A stretch of 64,000 nt of DNA from Marsupella aquatica. Its lineage: Eukaryota > Marchantiophyta. Made by a program: the position numbers and the translations under genes. Shown here one piece after another: positions 10,723-22,153 of the stretch (the stretch's first letter is position 1; each line of letters opens with the position of its first letter). Location: assembly GCA_973895155.1 (NCBI GenBank), contig OZ316891.1, forward strand, positions 27,528,001-27,592,000, in the 5' to 3' direction. The notes beneath the pieces are model-generated. The model had not been told where the DNA came from. It saw nothing but the letters and a program-made list of their open reading frames with translations, and did no database searches.

Positions 10723-12103
10723 ATGGCAACCGCGGCTTCAACTGTAGATGCTGGCAGCATGGGGGAAAGTGCTAACTTCAACCTCACCAGAGATGCTCCA
10801 TCAGAAGGATGTGCGTCGGTGCTCGGCATTGGTACTGCTGTACCCCCCACCGTGCACACGCAAGACACGTATCCGGAATTCTTCTTCGACATCACCAACA
10901 GCAACGACAAACCGGAGCTCAAGAAGACATTCACGCGCATTTGTAAGGGTCTCGATCACCCAGTAATACAGATTGCTATATTTAACGTACACGGTAGTTG
11001 GTTGCATTCTTAGCTGGGATCATCTTCAGAACTGTCATTCAGATGTCCTTTTCTACAAATAAGATGATTGAATGTAATTTCTTGTTTTCGAGTCGCGTTG
11101 CGCAGGTGAACGTTCCGGAATCAAGAAGAGGCATTTCTACATGACTGAAGAACGTCTGCGGGCGAACCCCACAATCCCCACATATTTGGAGCCATCTCTG
11201 AATATTCGACAAGAGATCGCTACCGCCCAGGTGCCCAAGCTGGCGCAAGAGGCTGTAGTGAAGGCAATCAAGGAGTGGGGTGGAAAGAAGTCTGAGATCA
11301 CTCATGTCGTTTTCGCCACGACCAGCGGGGTGAATATGCCGGGAGCAGACCACGCCGTGGCCAGGCTCCTTGGACTCCGCCCAACTGTGAGACGAGTGAT
11401 GTTGTACCAAATTGGCTGCCACGGAGGAGCAGCAGTCATGCGCATCGGTAAGGATTTGGCCGAGAACAACAAGGGAGCTCGTGTGTTGGTGATCGCAACT
11501 GAGTTAACTTGCGTCACTTTCAGAGCTCCAAGCGAAACTCACGCTGCCGGCCTAGTTGCATCGGCGTTGTTTGGCGATGGCGCTGCAGCCATCATCCTTG
11601 GTTCCGATCCCAGGCCCGGGATCGAGAGACCAATCTTCGAGATTAAGTGGGCAGGAGAAACCATCATCCCAGAGAGCGACGGTGCCATCGATGGGCAACT
11701 TACCGAAGCCGGGCTCATATTCCACCTGTTGAAGGACGTTCCAGGACTGATCTCCAAGAACATCGAGAAGTTTCTGGTCGAAGCGAGGAAAGCGGTTGGG
11801 TCACCAGAGTGGAACGAGATGTTCTGGGCTGTGCACCCGGGCGGTCCCGCCATCCTCGACCAAGTGGAGGCCAAGCTTGGCTTGGACAAGACGAAGTTGG
11901 GAGGGAGCCGAGATACTCTCTCGGATTACGGAAACATGTCGAGTGCAACCGTCCTGTTCGTGCTAGACAGAATCAGACAGCGTTCAATCGAGAAGGGCAG
12001 CAAGAACAGCGGGGAGGGCTCGGAGCATGGATTCGTAATTGGATTTGGTCCGGGGCTGACATTGGAGGTCTTGACTCTGAAGAGTCTTCCATTGGCTGTG
12101 TAG
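10723..12103 (+). CDS. CHS: type III polyketide synthase, CHS family, copy A (diverged)
   Basis: Exon 1 is 10723-10942 and exon 2 is 11106-12103. The 163-bp GT-AG intron splits a Cys codon after its first base, the conserved CHS intron position. The 405-residue product has Cys178, His317 and Asn350 as catalytic triad (alfalfa 164/303/336), the GFGPG loop near the C terminus and the FGDGAAA segment. CHS-type enzymes condense a CoA starter with malonyl-CoA in the cytosol. The start ATG has a strong context (AAAAATGGCA). This copy differs from B and C at key places. Residue 69 is Thr instead of the CoA-binding Lys (alfalfa K55), and residue 225 is Ala instead of Gly (G211). His follows the catalytic Cys where B and C have Tyr and canonical CHS has Phe. 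Altered substrate use, or early decay, is possible. Confidence 0.9.
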
Positions 12104-12905
12104 TTAAATACTTGATACGTTGCAATGTACAATTCAACAGTCAGCTGACCATTCCGGCCATGTAATCTGGTTTGTTGAAATTGCTCTCGGGGTCTCTGTG
12201 ATGTCGTTAGCTGACCGTTCTAACGCGGCATTGACTTATGTGTGATTAGCCTGACCGAATGGGCAGGCTGGACCTCATTTCGCCCAGCTCATGCATTGTG
12301 GTAATGCGTCCCTCGTCAATGTCTGTGTTTCAGCTGAAGGATCTGGATTCCAACATGAAGGATGTCAAGGGCCATTGGCCTGGCTCTAATTAAGGCATAT
12401 TTATCTTGCGTAAACGGATATATCTTGCGGACATTAATATGTATCCGGGATGGGTGAAACCAGTTCGAAGAAACCTGCTCTCACGGTGGCCGGATTCAAG
12501 CCATGCCTAGTTAGCTCCACTTTGCAGTCAATATATGCTAGTCATTCGCGACCTGGATTCTTGGCAGCCTCGGCCTAAATTAGTCGTGGTCGATAGAGAG
12601 TATGCTTTTTAGAAACTCAGATCACAGTAGTCTCTCCGTTTACATTTTCGGCGATTAGGGGCTGTAGAATACATATACCCGAGTCGATCAGGATGTGGTT
12701 GTATCCATGCACACCTCTGGCAATAAATACATCATGACGTTCCATACTACCGACTATCACTACGTACACATGCACTTGCTCTCAATCGGCAAACTCACTG
12801 ATCAATGTCACTCCGTACTTTTCAACTCAAAAAACTGCTATATCTTTCAATACGGAATGTCATCGAAAATTTATGGATCTTAGAGGCACTCGACATACTC
12901 GCCCA

Positions 12906-13530
12906 ACATTGTACATTATATTATATTATTTATTAATATAATTTGGCCTATATTTAACGTGTACATTTAAGGACCAAAAAGTGTATATTTGGGTTTCTTA
13001 AAGTGTATATTTGGGGACATGAAAGTATACATTTCAATACTGATTTGTGAACAAAAGAAAATATACTTTTAATTAATAGGTTGATATATCTGTGTTGTAA
13101 TACGATAGATTTTGTCCATTTGGGAAGGCTTTGGTAGGGGGCGTCTTCGTTGTAAAGTCGGAGAAAATGTGAATACAACGTGCATATTGTATGCAAGACA
13201 GACATCATTCTATGTTGAACAGGTTTTGGTTTTGTCCACCATAGCAGGCCTTTCTGCCTATATGTAAGGCAGGGGAGTCCTTACTTTATTTAAGTGTGAT
13301 CTTTGAATACAATGTCCAGTCGAGTGTGTATCCAAGGTAAAAATGATTTTGTCCATTTGTAGGTTGTGGAATCATGAATACCATATTTGCAGTGTGAGTA
13401 ATGAATACATTGTGTGGCATGTATACCATCCAATCATGGTTTGTGCATTCTTGTCTACTCTGACCATTTTTCATGTTGTACAGTCTTCAAAGAGAGCAAG
13501 AAATATAATATCTAGCCCTATATATTTTGT
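12906..13530 (-). repeat. AT-rich dispersed repeat, inverted relative to 24.6 kb
   Basis: The stretch repeats short phrases such as AAAGTGTATATTTGGG and contains GGGGGCGTCTTCGTTGTAAAG and GAATACAACGTG. Read in reverse complement it matches 24,590-25,200 (ACACTTT words, CACGTTGTATTC, GAAGACGCCCCCC) in the same order. This is one diverged copy of a repeat family rich in 20-bp sub-repeats. It begins exactly where homology of CHS unit A to unit B ends. Confidence 0.6.
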
Positions 13531-13929
13531 CACCAATGTGTAAATTAATTCACAAAGAATTATAGATACTATAATTCACAAAGAATAGTAGGATAGAGAT
13601 CATACTTATAAAAACATTTCAGCACAAAAAAGCCCAAGTACCCTTGATAATGTGTGAACAAAATGACCTAACTCCAAATAGATTACGAAATAATCTCCAA
13701 ATTTACAATGCATTTCTTCTATCTAAGGGGCTTAACATGAGTCATATCTCTAAACAAACTGCTCCTTACAATGTGTATTTGAGCACGTGCCCCTGTCTCC
13801 TTTACTATCTACCCCATTATCACGGTTGCAAGTCCCTTTATCTTCAAGGAGCTTAAACTTGGTGGTGTTGCTCCTAATGGCTATAATCTCCCGCAAAAAG
13901 TGTCTGGATTTTCTCTATATAGACCAATG
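13531..13929. other. no gene seen
   Basis: A 70-codon frame (13,644-13,856) has no recognisable content. Confidence 0.45.
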
Positions 13930-14700
13930 GTGGACCTAGTCACCTAGCGCCCTCACCAATCCCAACACTCACGCCTAAGTGCCCCTGGTGCCCGAACGCC
14001 TCCACGGAATACCTCGAGCAAGCTCCCTAGTGCGCCTTGCACCGCTAGCGGCCCCTCCCATACGAAGCCGCACTTGCTCACCTACACGACCGCTACTCAA
14101 CGGTCCTCACTATCTGCACAAGCAACCAAGCACCTCGGTAAGTAACCCTTCAGGATCTAGAACTCGCCAAGTCTAGCATCCTAACTCAAGCTCAACAAAC
14201 GTTGGTAAATAGGTCAGCGATAGGTCCTCCCGATGCCATAAGCCGGAACCAGAACCCACGCCCACTGTTCGTCCAGAACAGTTCCTTCCTTGGGCGCGGC
14301 CCGGGTTCCCCCTCGTACCTATCCATCACCAAATGACTGCCCTGACCCCAGGACATGCTCATGGCCCAAATAGCGTAGCTTGTCCTAAAGCTTGTCCCGA
14401 CACGCCAGGACCAGAATGGCCCCGCCTCTAGCAACCAACTCCCGATTTGCCTCACTAATGGTCTAGGGACCGAGCACTCTTGGAACTCAAACTCCACACC
14501 TACTTGGCCTTGCCTCCCCAATGCTAGCTCCCTTGGGAGACTCAACGCGACATGGCTGTTGTTCGGTAGGATTTGGCAAGCGGGCGAGTTAACACCCGCA
14601 AGCCTCAAGATCCCATGGTTCCTCCAGACCCAGCTTATCTCAAGAGGGCGTAGCCCTACTTGAGAGCTTTCCAACACACCCAAGAAGTCCTCCAACGGAC
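13930..14700. repeat. dispersed LTR-like repeat, copy 2 (pair with 1.6 kb)
   Basis: C-rich sequence whose second half (14,340-14,690) aligns with 1,620-2,025. The long minus-strand frame through it (14,192-14,695) has no recognisable protein content, so I read it as non-coding repeat. Its composition resembles an LTR or leader of an unidentified element. Confidence 0.45.
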
Positions 14701-16680
14701 TTCCCGTTGGGAAGATATCGTTGTTTCTGTTTGACGGTTTCCCTTAGTGTTGTCACACCATTCTAGGTAGTGTTAGAGCGTATCGTACTACCTAGATCCG
14801 TATGTTTGGTATGTGTGCTATATGAGGCGATAAGGTTCCGTCAGGTTTGTGTGAGAGGGTACTTCTCACTTGTGAGGCATTGAAAGGTCATCTTTCAATG
14901 TTGAGCCTTGGAGAGAGAGGAGCTTGAGTGTGGCTATGGTGGCTATGAGCTCCGCTTGTGAAACATGGATTCCTTGAGTAGTGCAAGGTGCATTGGCTTG
15001 ACATACATGTGTGATCGGATCGGTGCGAGATCGATGTGGTATTGTGGACCGGGATCGTTATGCCGATTGTATTGAGATTACATTGAAAGATCGCTTGAAC
15101 TCTGCTACTGTACGGCCAGGGCTTCGATTGGAGGTTGATGTGTATTGGCGACGGTTTGTGGTAGTTCGAATCGATCGTGTTGTGTTGGAGAGGATTTGTG
15201 GTAGCTCGGATCTTATTGTTGACATTGTGTTGGAAGATTTGTTCTGCTTGGGAGCTGTTGGTGAAGCTTTCGACAATTCCCGAAGGGCTGTGGGATGTGT
15301 TTATCGAGAAGGGCTGATCGGCAGCAGAGGGATCTATGCTCGTGCTTCGCCAATGTTTGTAGATCTGTTGGACAGGTTCCGGACGATGTAGTCGACCTGG
15401 CGCTTTCGCGATTAGCATCCAAGTTGCTGTTACAGGTAGCAATCGGATTTGACAGGGCCAGCTATCAAGTAGGTGCTGCTGTTTTGATATGGTTCTATAT
15501 GAAGGAAACGGAGATCAAACTTTGAATGTTGCATTTTGTGTCACTATTGTTTCCATTCGATCATGTGTATGCTGCCATCGCCGAGCTGCGATTTTGCCTG
15601 AAGGGAACCGGGAGGTGGCAGCCAGCGAAGTCAATCGATGTTTGTGAGGCTGTCCGTGATTGCGATCTGCAATTTCGTGAAGGGAAACTGAGGGATTGAG
15701 ACCCAAATGCGGGCCCAAATGTTGTGAGATTTCAATTGACGCTCGTTGCAGATCTGTGAAGACAGTATGTCGATGCGGGAGACGGACTGTACTCCGCTCC
15801 GCACCTGCCATGAATTTTTGCAAAGGGAAACATGGGGGCGGAACTCGGAATGTTGCAAAATCTGAACGTACGTGGTCCTGGCGTAGCGAAGCGTTGCGGG
15901 CGTGAAGGGCTCACTCTTTGGCTCATCTCGGCGTTTAGAGGCTTGCGAGGCAACTCATGGTTACTCGGGACGAGGGGCATGAGGGCGGGCCAGCAAGCCA
16001 GCTGGTACGTGAGGAGTAGTTGCAAGTTGCTGATTTTGGAGCAGCCAATTTGGTGCATAACTACAAGTGAGAGGTCACCCCTCCCAAAGCTATTCCTTCC
16101 CGCTTAACTATGTGGTTCTTAAGTGCTCTTGTGTACACACACTCATTTCCACTTTGATGTTAATGGAATGAGCACTTAGGCATTTTATACACATTCTAGT
16201 TTGTTTAGATTCATTTGTCATTTTGGGCCAAATCATAAGCTCTCTTTAGGTTTTTTATGCTTCTGAATCCATCTAGATGCATGGATTGAACCAATTGTGC
16301 ATGGATTCTTAGCTACGACATTGAACATTGAGAGGCCTATTATGAAGGCCCCACATTGAACATTATGAACATTGTTTGATTGATGTATGATCACTATTGA
16401 TGTGGAGAGCTATTGTGGATTTCTTCTTGTTGATTGGATCCTCTCCACAATGCTTCTTGTTTATGCGCCATGTTAGTTTGGCGTGGGCGCTTGATTCTAT
16501 AGGAGTGATCCAGGTTTGCAACCGGACATTCTAGTTGTGCTACGTATTTCTCTCCTGGTGATGTGGAGTGATGCCCAACACACCATGGTGAGTGCTTGTG
16601 TTGCTGACAGAGACAAATTGCCCTTAGGGTTAGCATATAGATTAGGTTAGGTTGGTCACCACGGATTCTTCTGGCGCTAC
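14701..16680. other. unassigned, possibly 5' LTR/leader of the DNMT retroelement
   Basis: No gene is recognised. Overlapping short frames on both strands (14,888-15,525; 15,631-16,107) share no family feature. Because Gag begins near 16.8 kb, a 5' LTR should lie in this stretch. A TGGCGC word at 16,671-16,676 could be a degenerate primer-binding site, but no second LTR copy exists in the window to prove it. Confidence 0.3.
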
Positions 16681-16794
16681 TGGGTTACCCGATGGACGAC
16701 GAATCAGTTTCACTCAGAGTGGGGCGCAGTTTTGGCCAGTGAGATTGGTAGCAGTCAGCAGCACTGATTCAGACAGTAATTTGACGAGAACTCT

Positions 16795-19088
16795 GTGAGC
16801 AGTTATCCTTGTCTTCAGGTGATTGCACCTTTGTTGTGGGATATGGAAGAAATGTACGGGGCTACAAAGGGCCCACGACGATCCTCTGGTGCAGTTGGCA
16901 CGATTGATCTAGATGACTTTATCCAGGAGTTCTATATGTGGTACGATATGCAGACATTGCGTAACGCCACGTTGTTTACCCCTTTCATGGCATGGAAGGG
17001 ATTATTTCAGCATTTGGAGGGGCCACCCATGGATGACTACCATGAGTTTTGGAAGGCTCATTTGGTTGAAATTGAGGCATGGAGGCAGCATTGGTCACCT
17101 AATTACGTGTCCATCACCTATGGCACTAGTGCAGCTGCCCAACACATTGCCATAGCTGCTGCTTCTTCTAGCAGCTCTAGCCAGAGTGGCACACCATCCA
17201 CCAGTAGCACTCCAGCAGCATCCACCGCTACCCGTGCCAGTGTGATTATGACAGGGACTAGAGCTGCACCAACATTTAACCCTGCGGTGGAATTCTTTGA
17301 GGTACTGAAGTAGAACTATCAGGGTGTGAGAACTGATAAGTTGAAGGGTCTCCAGGAGTTTCAGCGCAAGACTAGAGAGAGTCTACGGGAGGCATACACT
17401 TGTATGCGCAGATTGATCACTGTCACCAAGGGAGTGATAGAGGCTCAAGCAGTCCAGTTTTGGTATGCAATTCTGGATAGAGAGTTGGGACGCAGAGTGA
17501 GAGATGTCACTCTGCTTAGTTAGGGATGCAGATCCCACATTAGCAGTTATTTTTACCCTTTCTGAGCGCATTGATCTCAATATGGTGAATGAGAAGGTGA
17601 TGACTTGTGGATTTTCCAAGGAAGCACCAAAGGCTACATCTACATCTACACCACAGCCTATTGCACGGAAGAGCCAGAGGGAGAAGCCTACTGCACGAGA
17701 GTCTATCAGCCAAAGACCTGTGCCCTCTTATGCTGGACAACAGTCAAGATGTTGGACCTGTGGTGGGGATCATACACAGAGATATTGCCCAGATCATAGA
17801 GGATTAGGGGGAGCATCAGCGCCTGATCAGCTACAGTGTGATCATTGTGGAGCCCCTGGACACGCCAAGGATAGGTGTTTCTCACTCCACCCTGAGTTAC
17901 GAAGGGGAGGATCCCGTACACATGATCAGGGAAGAGGAGGAGGAGTTAGAGGTGGTGGACGTGGTCGTGGCATGCCACATGCAGGGAGATAGGGAGGTGA
18001 CGCTGCCTCTGCTATAACCATAGATCCAAAGGATGCTAAGATTGCTCAATTGGAGCAACAGCTAGCTGCCATGGCTAGTTCCCAGGTGAGACCTACTTCT
18101 GGTGATGGGGCATCTACATCCTATGGACCTTTCACATCCCATCGTCCTTCCACATCTTATGGAGCTGATGGAGACCTTGCCACCATGGGATTCATGTGTG
18201 GCCCTCGGGGGTCTCACTATATGGGGACCTCCCCATCGCCTGCGACGTTTTTAGGCCTCGGACCCCCTAAAATGTAAGAAAAAAATATTATTTTTTAACC
18301 CCTATAAAGTTGGAATATTCTTGGAATATTCTAAAATTTGGATGAAAAAGACCCTTATATTCTTATAAGTCTCAAAATTGAATTTAAAAGACCCTATTGT
18401 TCTTCTACAAAAATTCTTAAGTCTTCCCTTAGAACCAATAAAATGACCCTATCCTTCGTCGCACGTGATATGCCATTTTTGTGGAAGTGAGACCCCCGAG
18501 GTGTGGCCTTGCACATATTGATGCATCAGCAGCTTTGACACGTGGGGCAGTCAAAGCTCTTGAGCCTCGAGGAGTAGTAGTGGAGCTAGATCCATAGAGG
18601 GGGGATGCACGTCGGTAGACAAAGCTTCCTCAATCTTTTACATTGTCAGAGACAGTTCAGACTGCCTCTATGAACCCGGTTCGGACAAACCTTGGTGTGG
18701 GTAAGTTGGCAGAATCAGGTAGTGATGCAGTAGGGATGACAGGTACTCTGTTGGGGGCGGCTACTGCCATAATACGCACCCCATTATTTTCATCAACAGG
18801 CATGCTAAACTTGGGAGTTGGTCCTACAGAAGTGTTCAGATTGGCAGCTACACTCTGTGAGGACACTCCAGTGCTTGCTTCCCATGCAGAAGCAGCTTCC
18901 AGTGTTGAAGCAATGAAGACCATACCACCTACTGCTACTAGTGAGACATGGCATGCAGCAGCAGCAAGGTTGGTGGATTTACCAGCACGCTTTGCATTTG
19001 AATGAGAGGACTAGATTTAAACCTAGTGTTATGTCATTGGATAATCAGAGTGGTATCTTCCGATTAGTTGGGCCTTCTGGGGCAGTAT
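16795..19088 (+). pseudogene. retroelement Gag with two CCHC zinc knuckles (interrupted)
   Basis: The first block (16,795-17,520) has a Gag-like helical region (FIQEFYMWYDM, FRKTRESLREAY-like stretch, AVQFWYAILDRELGRRV) around a Ser/Thr/Ala-rich linker. After a frameshift near 17,510 the nucleocapsid part (17,504 on) has two knuckles: CWTCGGDHTQRYC (C-x2-C-x3-H-x4-C) and CDHCGAPGHAKDRC (C-x2-C-x4-H-x4-C). A Gly/Arg-rich basic tail follows. The frame then runs into the MITE at 18,204. Taking out the MITE plus one TSD joins FMCG to LAHIDASAAL without a gap. TAG stops lie at 17,311, 17,990, 18,595 and 18,616, and another frameshift near 19,000. The last codons run into the 3,060-bp insertion. 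Confidence 0.75.
18204..18500 (-). mobile_element. hAT-like MITE, 297 bp, with perfect TIRs and 8-bp TSD
   Basis: TIRs CTCGGGGGTCTCAC (18204-18217) and GTGAGACCCCCGAG (18487-18500) are perfect inverted repeats. The duplications are GTGTGGCC at 18196-18203 and 18501-18508. It lies in reverse orientation to the copy at 5,860. Perfect TIRs make it the youngest-looking member here. It interrupts the Gag frame of the methyltransferase retroelement. Confidence 0.92.
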
Positions 19089-22000
19089 TGTGATGCCTTG
19101 CCAGGATCACGAAGTAATAACTTAGCCTAAAAAAATGGCTAAAATATGATAGATAGAGAGTATAAGGTAACAATAAAGGCCGATGCCAATTTCTAAGTGG
19201 AGATGATAAAGGACAGGATCCAACGGTTGAGATCCAGCGGGATTAGAGTTATGACCTAATCCATGCTTGATCACAAGGACCCCTAAGTGGCGGCTTTGGA
19301 GTAAGGTGACCAATTCTCTGCCATTTCGCATTCTCGTGTACACGGTTTTGACATTGAGGAGCGATTGTCAGTCGAGTGCATGTGGTGGATTGGCATTCGG
19401 TGGAATGAACACGGTGAATCAGGCAGGGAAGTTTTGGGGCTATTTGCTTGAAGAAGCAAGGCAGCTGATACCTATGTATGAAGACGTTGAGCCGGAGCGC
19501 GCAGCCAGAGAACAAGCGGAGCTTGCGCGATTGTGGGGAATTCACAAGACGGGATACGTAGATACGGAGGAGGTGTTGGACAAGTTCTCGTGGACACCCA
19601 CCAGTGCGGAGCTTGACGAATTGCTGATTCGAGAGAATAAGGTCGTGGGGATTAGGGAGGCAATCAAGAACGCAGGGCAGCCACTTTGGGAGTTGAAGGG
19701 TCACACTGCGAAGTGGACGAAAGAAGCTATTCTCGGGGAGTATTCAGGCGCTGAAGAGATGAAGCGCAAGGGAGGTTCGGCATCCGCCACTCCAGCAAAG
19801 CGAACTAGGTCGGAGAGACCAATCAAGATGGAAGCCGGGCCAGTTAGAAATTGGGCTAAGGAGTATGGAGACATGTGTGGACTCTTAGCCTTAGAAATCT
19901 TCGGTAACGAGTTGGAATCCGGGCCATTTCTTAGAAAAGATGTGGCTGATCAAACGAGACTGGAGGAGGCAATGACGTTAGAGCAGTTCAAGAAGGAAGA
20001 GGTAATCGCTCGGCTTCGCTCCATGGAAGCCGAAGTTGCTAAGACAAAGTCTGGACAACCAACTCAGCAGGATCTCTTGGCCAAGCAGCAGGAATTAGAA
20101 TTGGCCAACAACCAATTGGAAAACTACCAATTGGATAACCAACAGATCAAGGAAAAATTGACAAAGGTAGAGCTGGAGTTAGCCAATTCAAAAGCAGAAG
20201 TAGAGGGTCTAAATCGCCAAGTCGAGAGGCTCAAAAAGACGGCTAAGGATCAGGCCACCCAGAGCGAGAAGGCCTTGGCAGAAGCCCAAAGGAAGTATGA
20301 CAAGTTACTCGACCGGTTGGATACCATGCGTGAGAAGCATGATGACGCCATGTGCAATGCGGCCAATGATCACCTAAACCGGGTTCAACAAATACACAAG
20401 GAGCTACAGGAGGAGCTAACCAGGACAAAGCAGGCATGGACGGACGAGGTCACAAAGCTGGAAGGCATCAACGACTCCTTGAAAGCAGTCGTAGATAAGC
20501 AAGAGCTGGAGATCGTGCAGATCTTGAATGAGGAGCTGAAGATGGTCAGGTCCGAGATACAACGGCTTAACAATGAAGTTGAAGACGTATCTCAAGAATT
20601 GGAGGAGGCCCAAGGATAAGATACTCGGGTTGCAGAAGCGTGCCGACAATCAAACGGAGAAATTGAAGAAGTATGCCAAAGCGGGATATGGGTCACCAAC
20701 TGAAAGGCTTCCCGTCAGTAGTATGGTAGGCAGAAATAAAGTGAAGCCGAGTCCAAAGCCGAGCTCACTATTGTCAAGTGTGACTGGAGAGCAAAGCCAT
20801 GCAGTTGGTGGCAGATTTGGCAAAGACGTTCATGGGGCCAGGCGATAATAAGGTTAAGCCCCTTAAAGCCACTTCGGAGGAAGTTGAGAGCATGGCCGCT
20901 CACATTTGTGGTACTGTGGCCCTGAAGGCAGCTGTGGTAGAGATAAGTACTGCGGATCAACTTGGAGCTGCGGTAACAGGTTTAGACGATGATATTGTTT
21001 CTATGGACGCCCAGAACGTGAAGCCGTGGGTTATCGAGACCAAGCAAATCGGGGTGCAGGCTTGGATTGAGGAAGTTAAGGCAAAAGCTCTCCAAGCCAT
21101 TTCTCAGGAGGATGCCAATGCAGCAGCCGATGCCGGGGCCGACAAACCAGAACCCAAAATTGAGGAAGCCGAAGGGGTCAAGCCGGAGCCGATGGCAGAA
21201 GAAGGTGCAGAGTCGGAAGATTCGGACTTACCCCCGGGCATCTGACAATTAAGGAGGGCCAGTCATCGGTTGGAAGGAGGACGTGGCGGCAGGAGAAGGG
21301 CTTGGGCCAGAAGGGCGCGGCCGTTGTAGGATGGGACAGGGCAAGTAGCGCCCTGTCGGGATAGGTAGTATTAGATGCTCGGTTCACACAGGGTTCCGGG
21401 CTAGTCAAGTTTTTTAGGTGATAGTTGTTTAGTAGGATCATCGCGGGGAAGGCCGTGAGTTGTGGTTAGGATTTCCGCCTTTCTCTTGAATGCGCTGCAA
21501 GGATAAAAACCTGGGAAGCGTGGCTCGGGGGCTTTTTCTTAGTCAAGGCTTTAGTGTAAATCTGTATTGTTGTGTACAGGAAGCTCTCGGCTAAATCTAG
21601 ACCGCAGGGTATCAATAAACCACCAGTTCCATTGGATTTCTAGCAATTGTTTGAATTGAGTTGGCCTCGTTGCATAGTTCGCAGATTCTTACCATCCAAG
21701 GAAGTTGAGTGTTATGATATCTGTTGCTTGATCGATTAAAGTCAGATAGGGTGAACTGTTGAGAAAAATACAATTGCATTGTCTTGATTGGAGACTGCCC
21801 AATCAAACTCTGAGAGAAAAGTGAGGATTGAGAGTGTTTAGTCGGTGAAGTGTGGGTTGAGTCAGTCTGAAAAAGACCTTCAGCCGGCTTAAGAAATTAA
21901 GCCGTAGGGATACATTCCGGGGGCGGAATACAAATATACCTGAAGAAGTTAAAGAGGAATTAGGTGTCTCAGTTGTGTACAATTCACAAGCCCAGTGAAA

Positions 22001-22148
22001 GAATCGGTCCAGTAAGTGTGGATCAAAGGAGAGGATCGCGTTTCCAAACCAAATAGCTGCTAGACGGCAAGAGGACGGACATAAACGAGTGGTTTATGAT
22101 CGACTAAGGGTAGTTCTTGGGGTTAGAGGTCTTGGAAAACGTGCCACA
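19089..22148 (+). mobile_element. 3,060-bp insertion with 5-bp TSD, TG...CA ends and a coiled-coil ORF
   Basis: Target duplication AGTAT lies at 19084-19088 and 22149-22153. The element starts TGTGATGCC and ends GTGCCACA, so it has the TG...CA ends and 5-bp duplication typical of integrase-mediated insertion. Removing it with one AGTAT joins the retroelement frame precisely (SGAV to YQPER). However, I find no long terminal repeats: the first 300 bp do not recur in the last 900 bp, and only TGTG/CACA is shared as an inverted terminus. Contents are a long coiled-coil frame (19,405-20,619) continuing in shifted frames to 21,245, then about 900 bp non-coding. It is probably non-autonomous, relying on another element's integrase or transposase. 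Confidence 0.8.
19405..20619 (+). CDS. coiled-coil protein of the nested element (Gag-like?)
   Basis: This is an open frame of 404 residues from ATG 19405. The frame itself stays open upstream to 19267. The N-terminal third (FWGYLLEEARQLIPMYEDV, then LDKFSWTPTSAELDELLIRE) is globular. A basic linker KRKGGSASATPAKRTRSER resembles a nuclear-localisation stretch. The C-terminal half, from about 19,970, is an unbroken run of Glu/Lys/Leu/Gln heptads, a long coiled coil. After the stop at 20,619 similar composition continues in other frames (20,620-20,848, then 20,799-21,245, ending in an acidic tail), so the protein was probably about 600 residues before frameshifts. I recognise no family. A structural Gag or DNA-binding accessory protein is possible, which is inference. 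Confidence 0.5.
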   Translation: MNTVNQAGKFWGYLLEEARQLIPMYEDVEPERAAREQAELARLWGIHKTGYVDTEEVLDKFSWTPTSAELDELLIRENKVVGIREAIKNAGQPLWELKGHTAKWTKEAILGEYSGAEEMKRKGGSASATPAKRTRSERPIKMEAGPVRNWAKEYGDMCGLLALEIFGNELESGPFLRKDVADQTRLEEAMTLEQFKKEEVIARLRSMEAEVAKTKSGQPTQQDLLAKQQELELANNQLENYQLDNQQIKEKLTKVELELANSKAEVEGLNRQVERLKKTAKDQATQSEKALAEAQRKYDKLLDRLDTMREKHDDAMCNAANDHLNRVQQIHKELQEELTRTKQAWTDEVTKLEGINDSLKAVVDKQELEIVQILNEELKMVRSEIQRLNNEVEDVSQELEEAQG

Positions 22149-22153
22149 AGTAT

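Larger units (their letters stand above)
10131..12905 (+). repeat. CHS duplication unit A
   Basis: From GCCTCCCAAAAGGCATTTCG (10,131) to about 12,905 the sequence is homologous to 26,329-29,215. The first part, to about 12,145, also matches 34,456-36,485. Promoter, leader, gene and about 800 bp of 3' flank are all included. Unit A lacks the extra 600 bp of shared upstream sequence present in units B and C. An AATAAA at 12,722 lies in conserved 3' sequence and is a possible polyadenylation signal. Confidence 0.85.

Noticed and set aside
16671-16690. TGGCGC word as retroelement primer-binding site
   Set aside because: It is too short and not preceded by a CA-ending LTR with a second copy, so it is only mentioned, not annotated.
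19089-22148. Interpretation of the nested element as an ordinary LTR retrotransposon
   Set aside because: I compared the first 300 bp with the last 900 bp by eye and found no direct repeat, and no RT or integrase is encoded.
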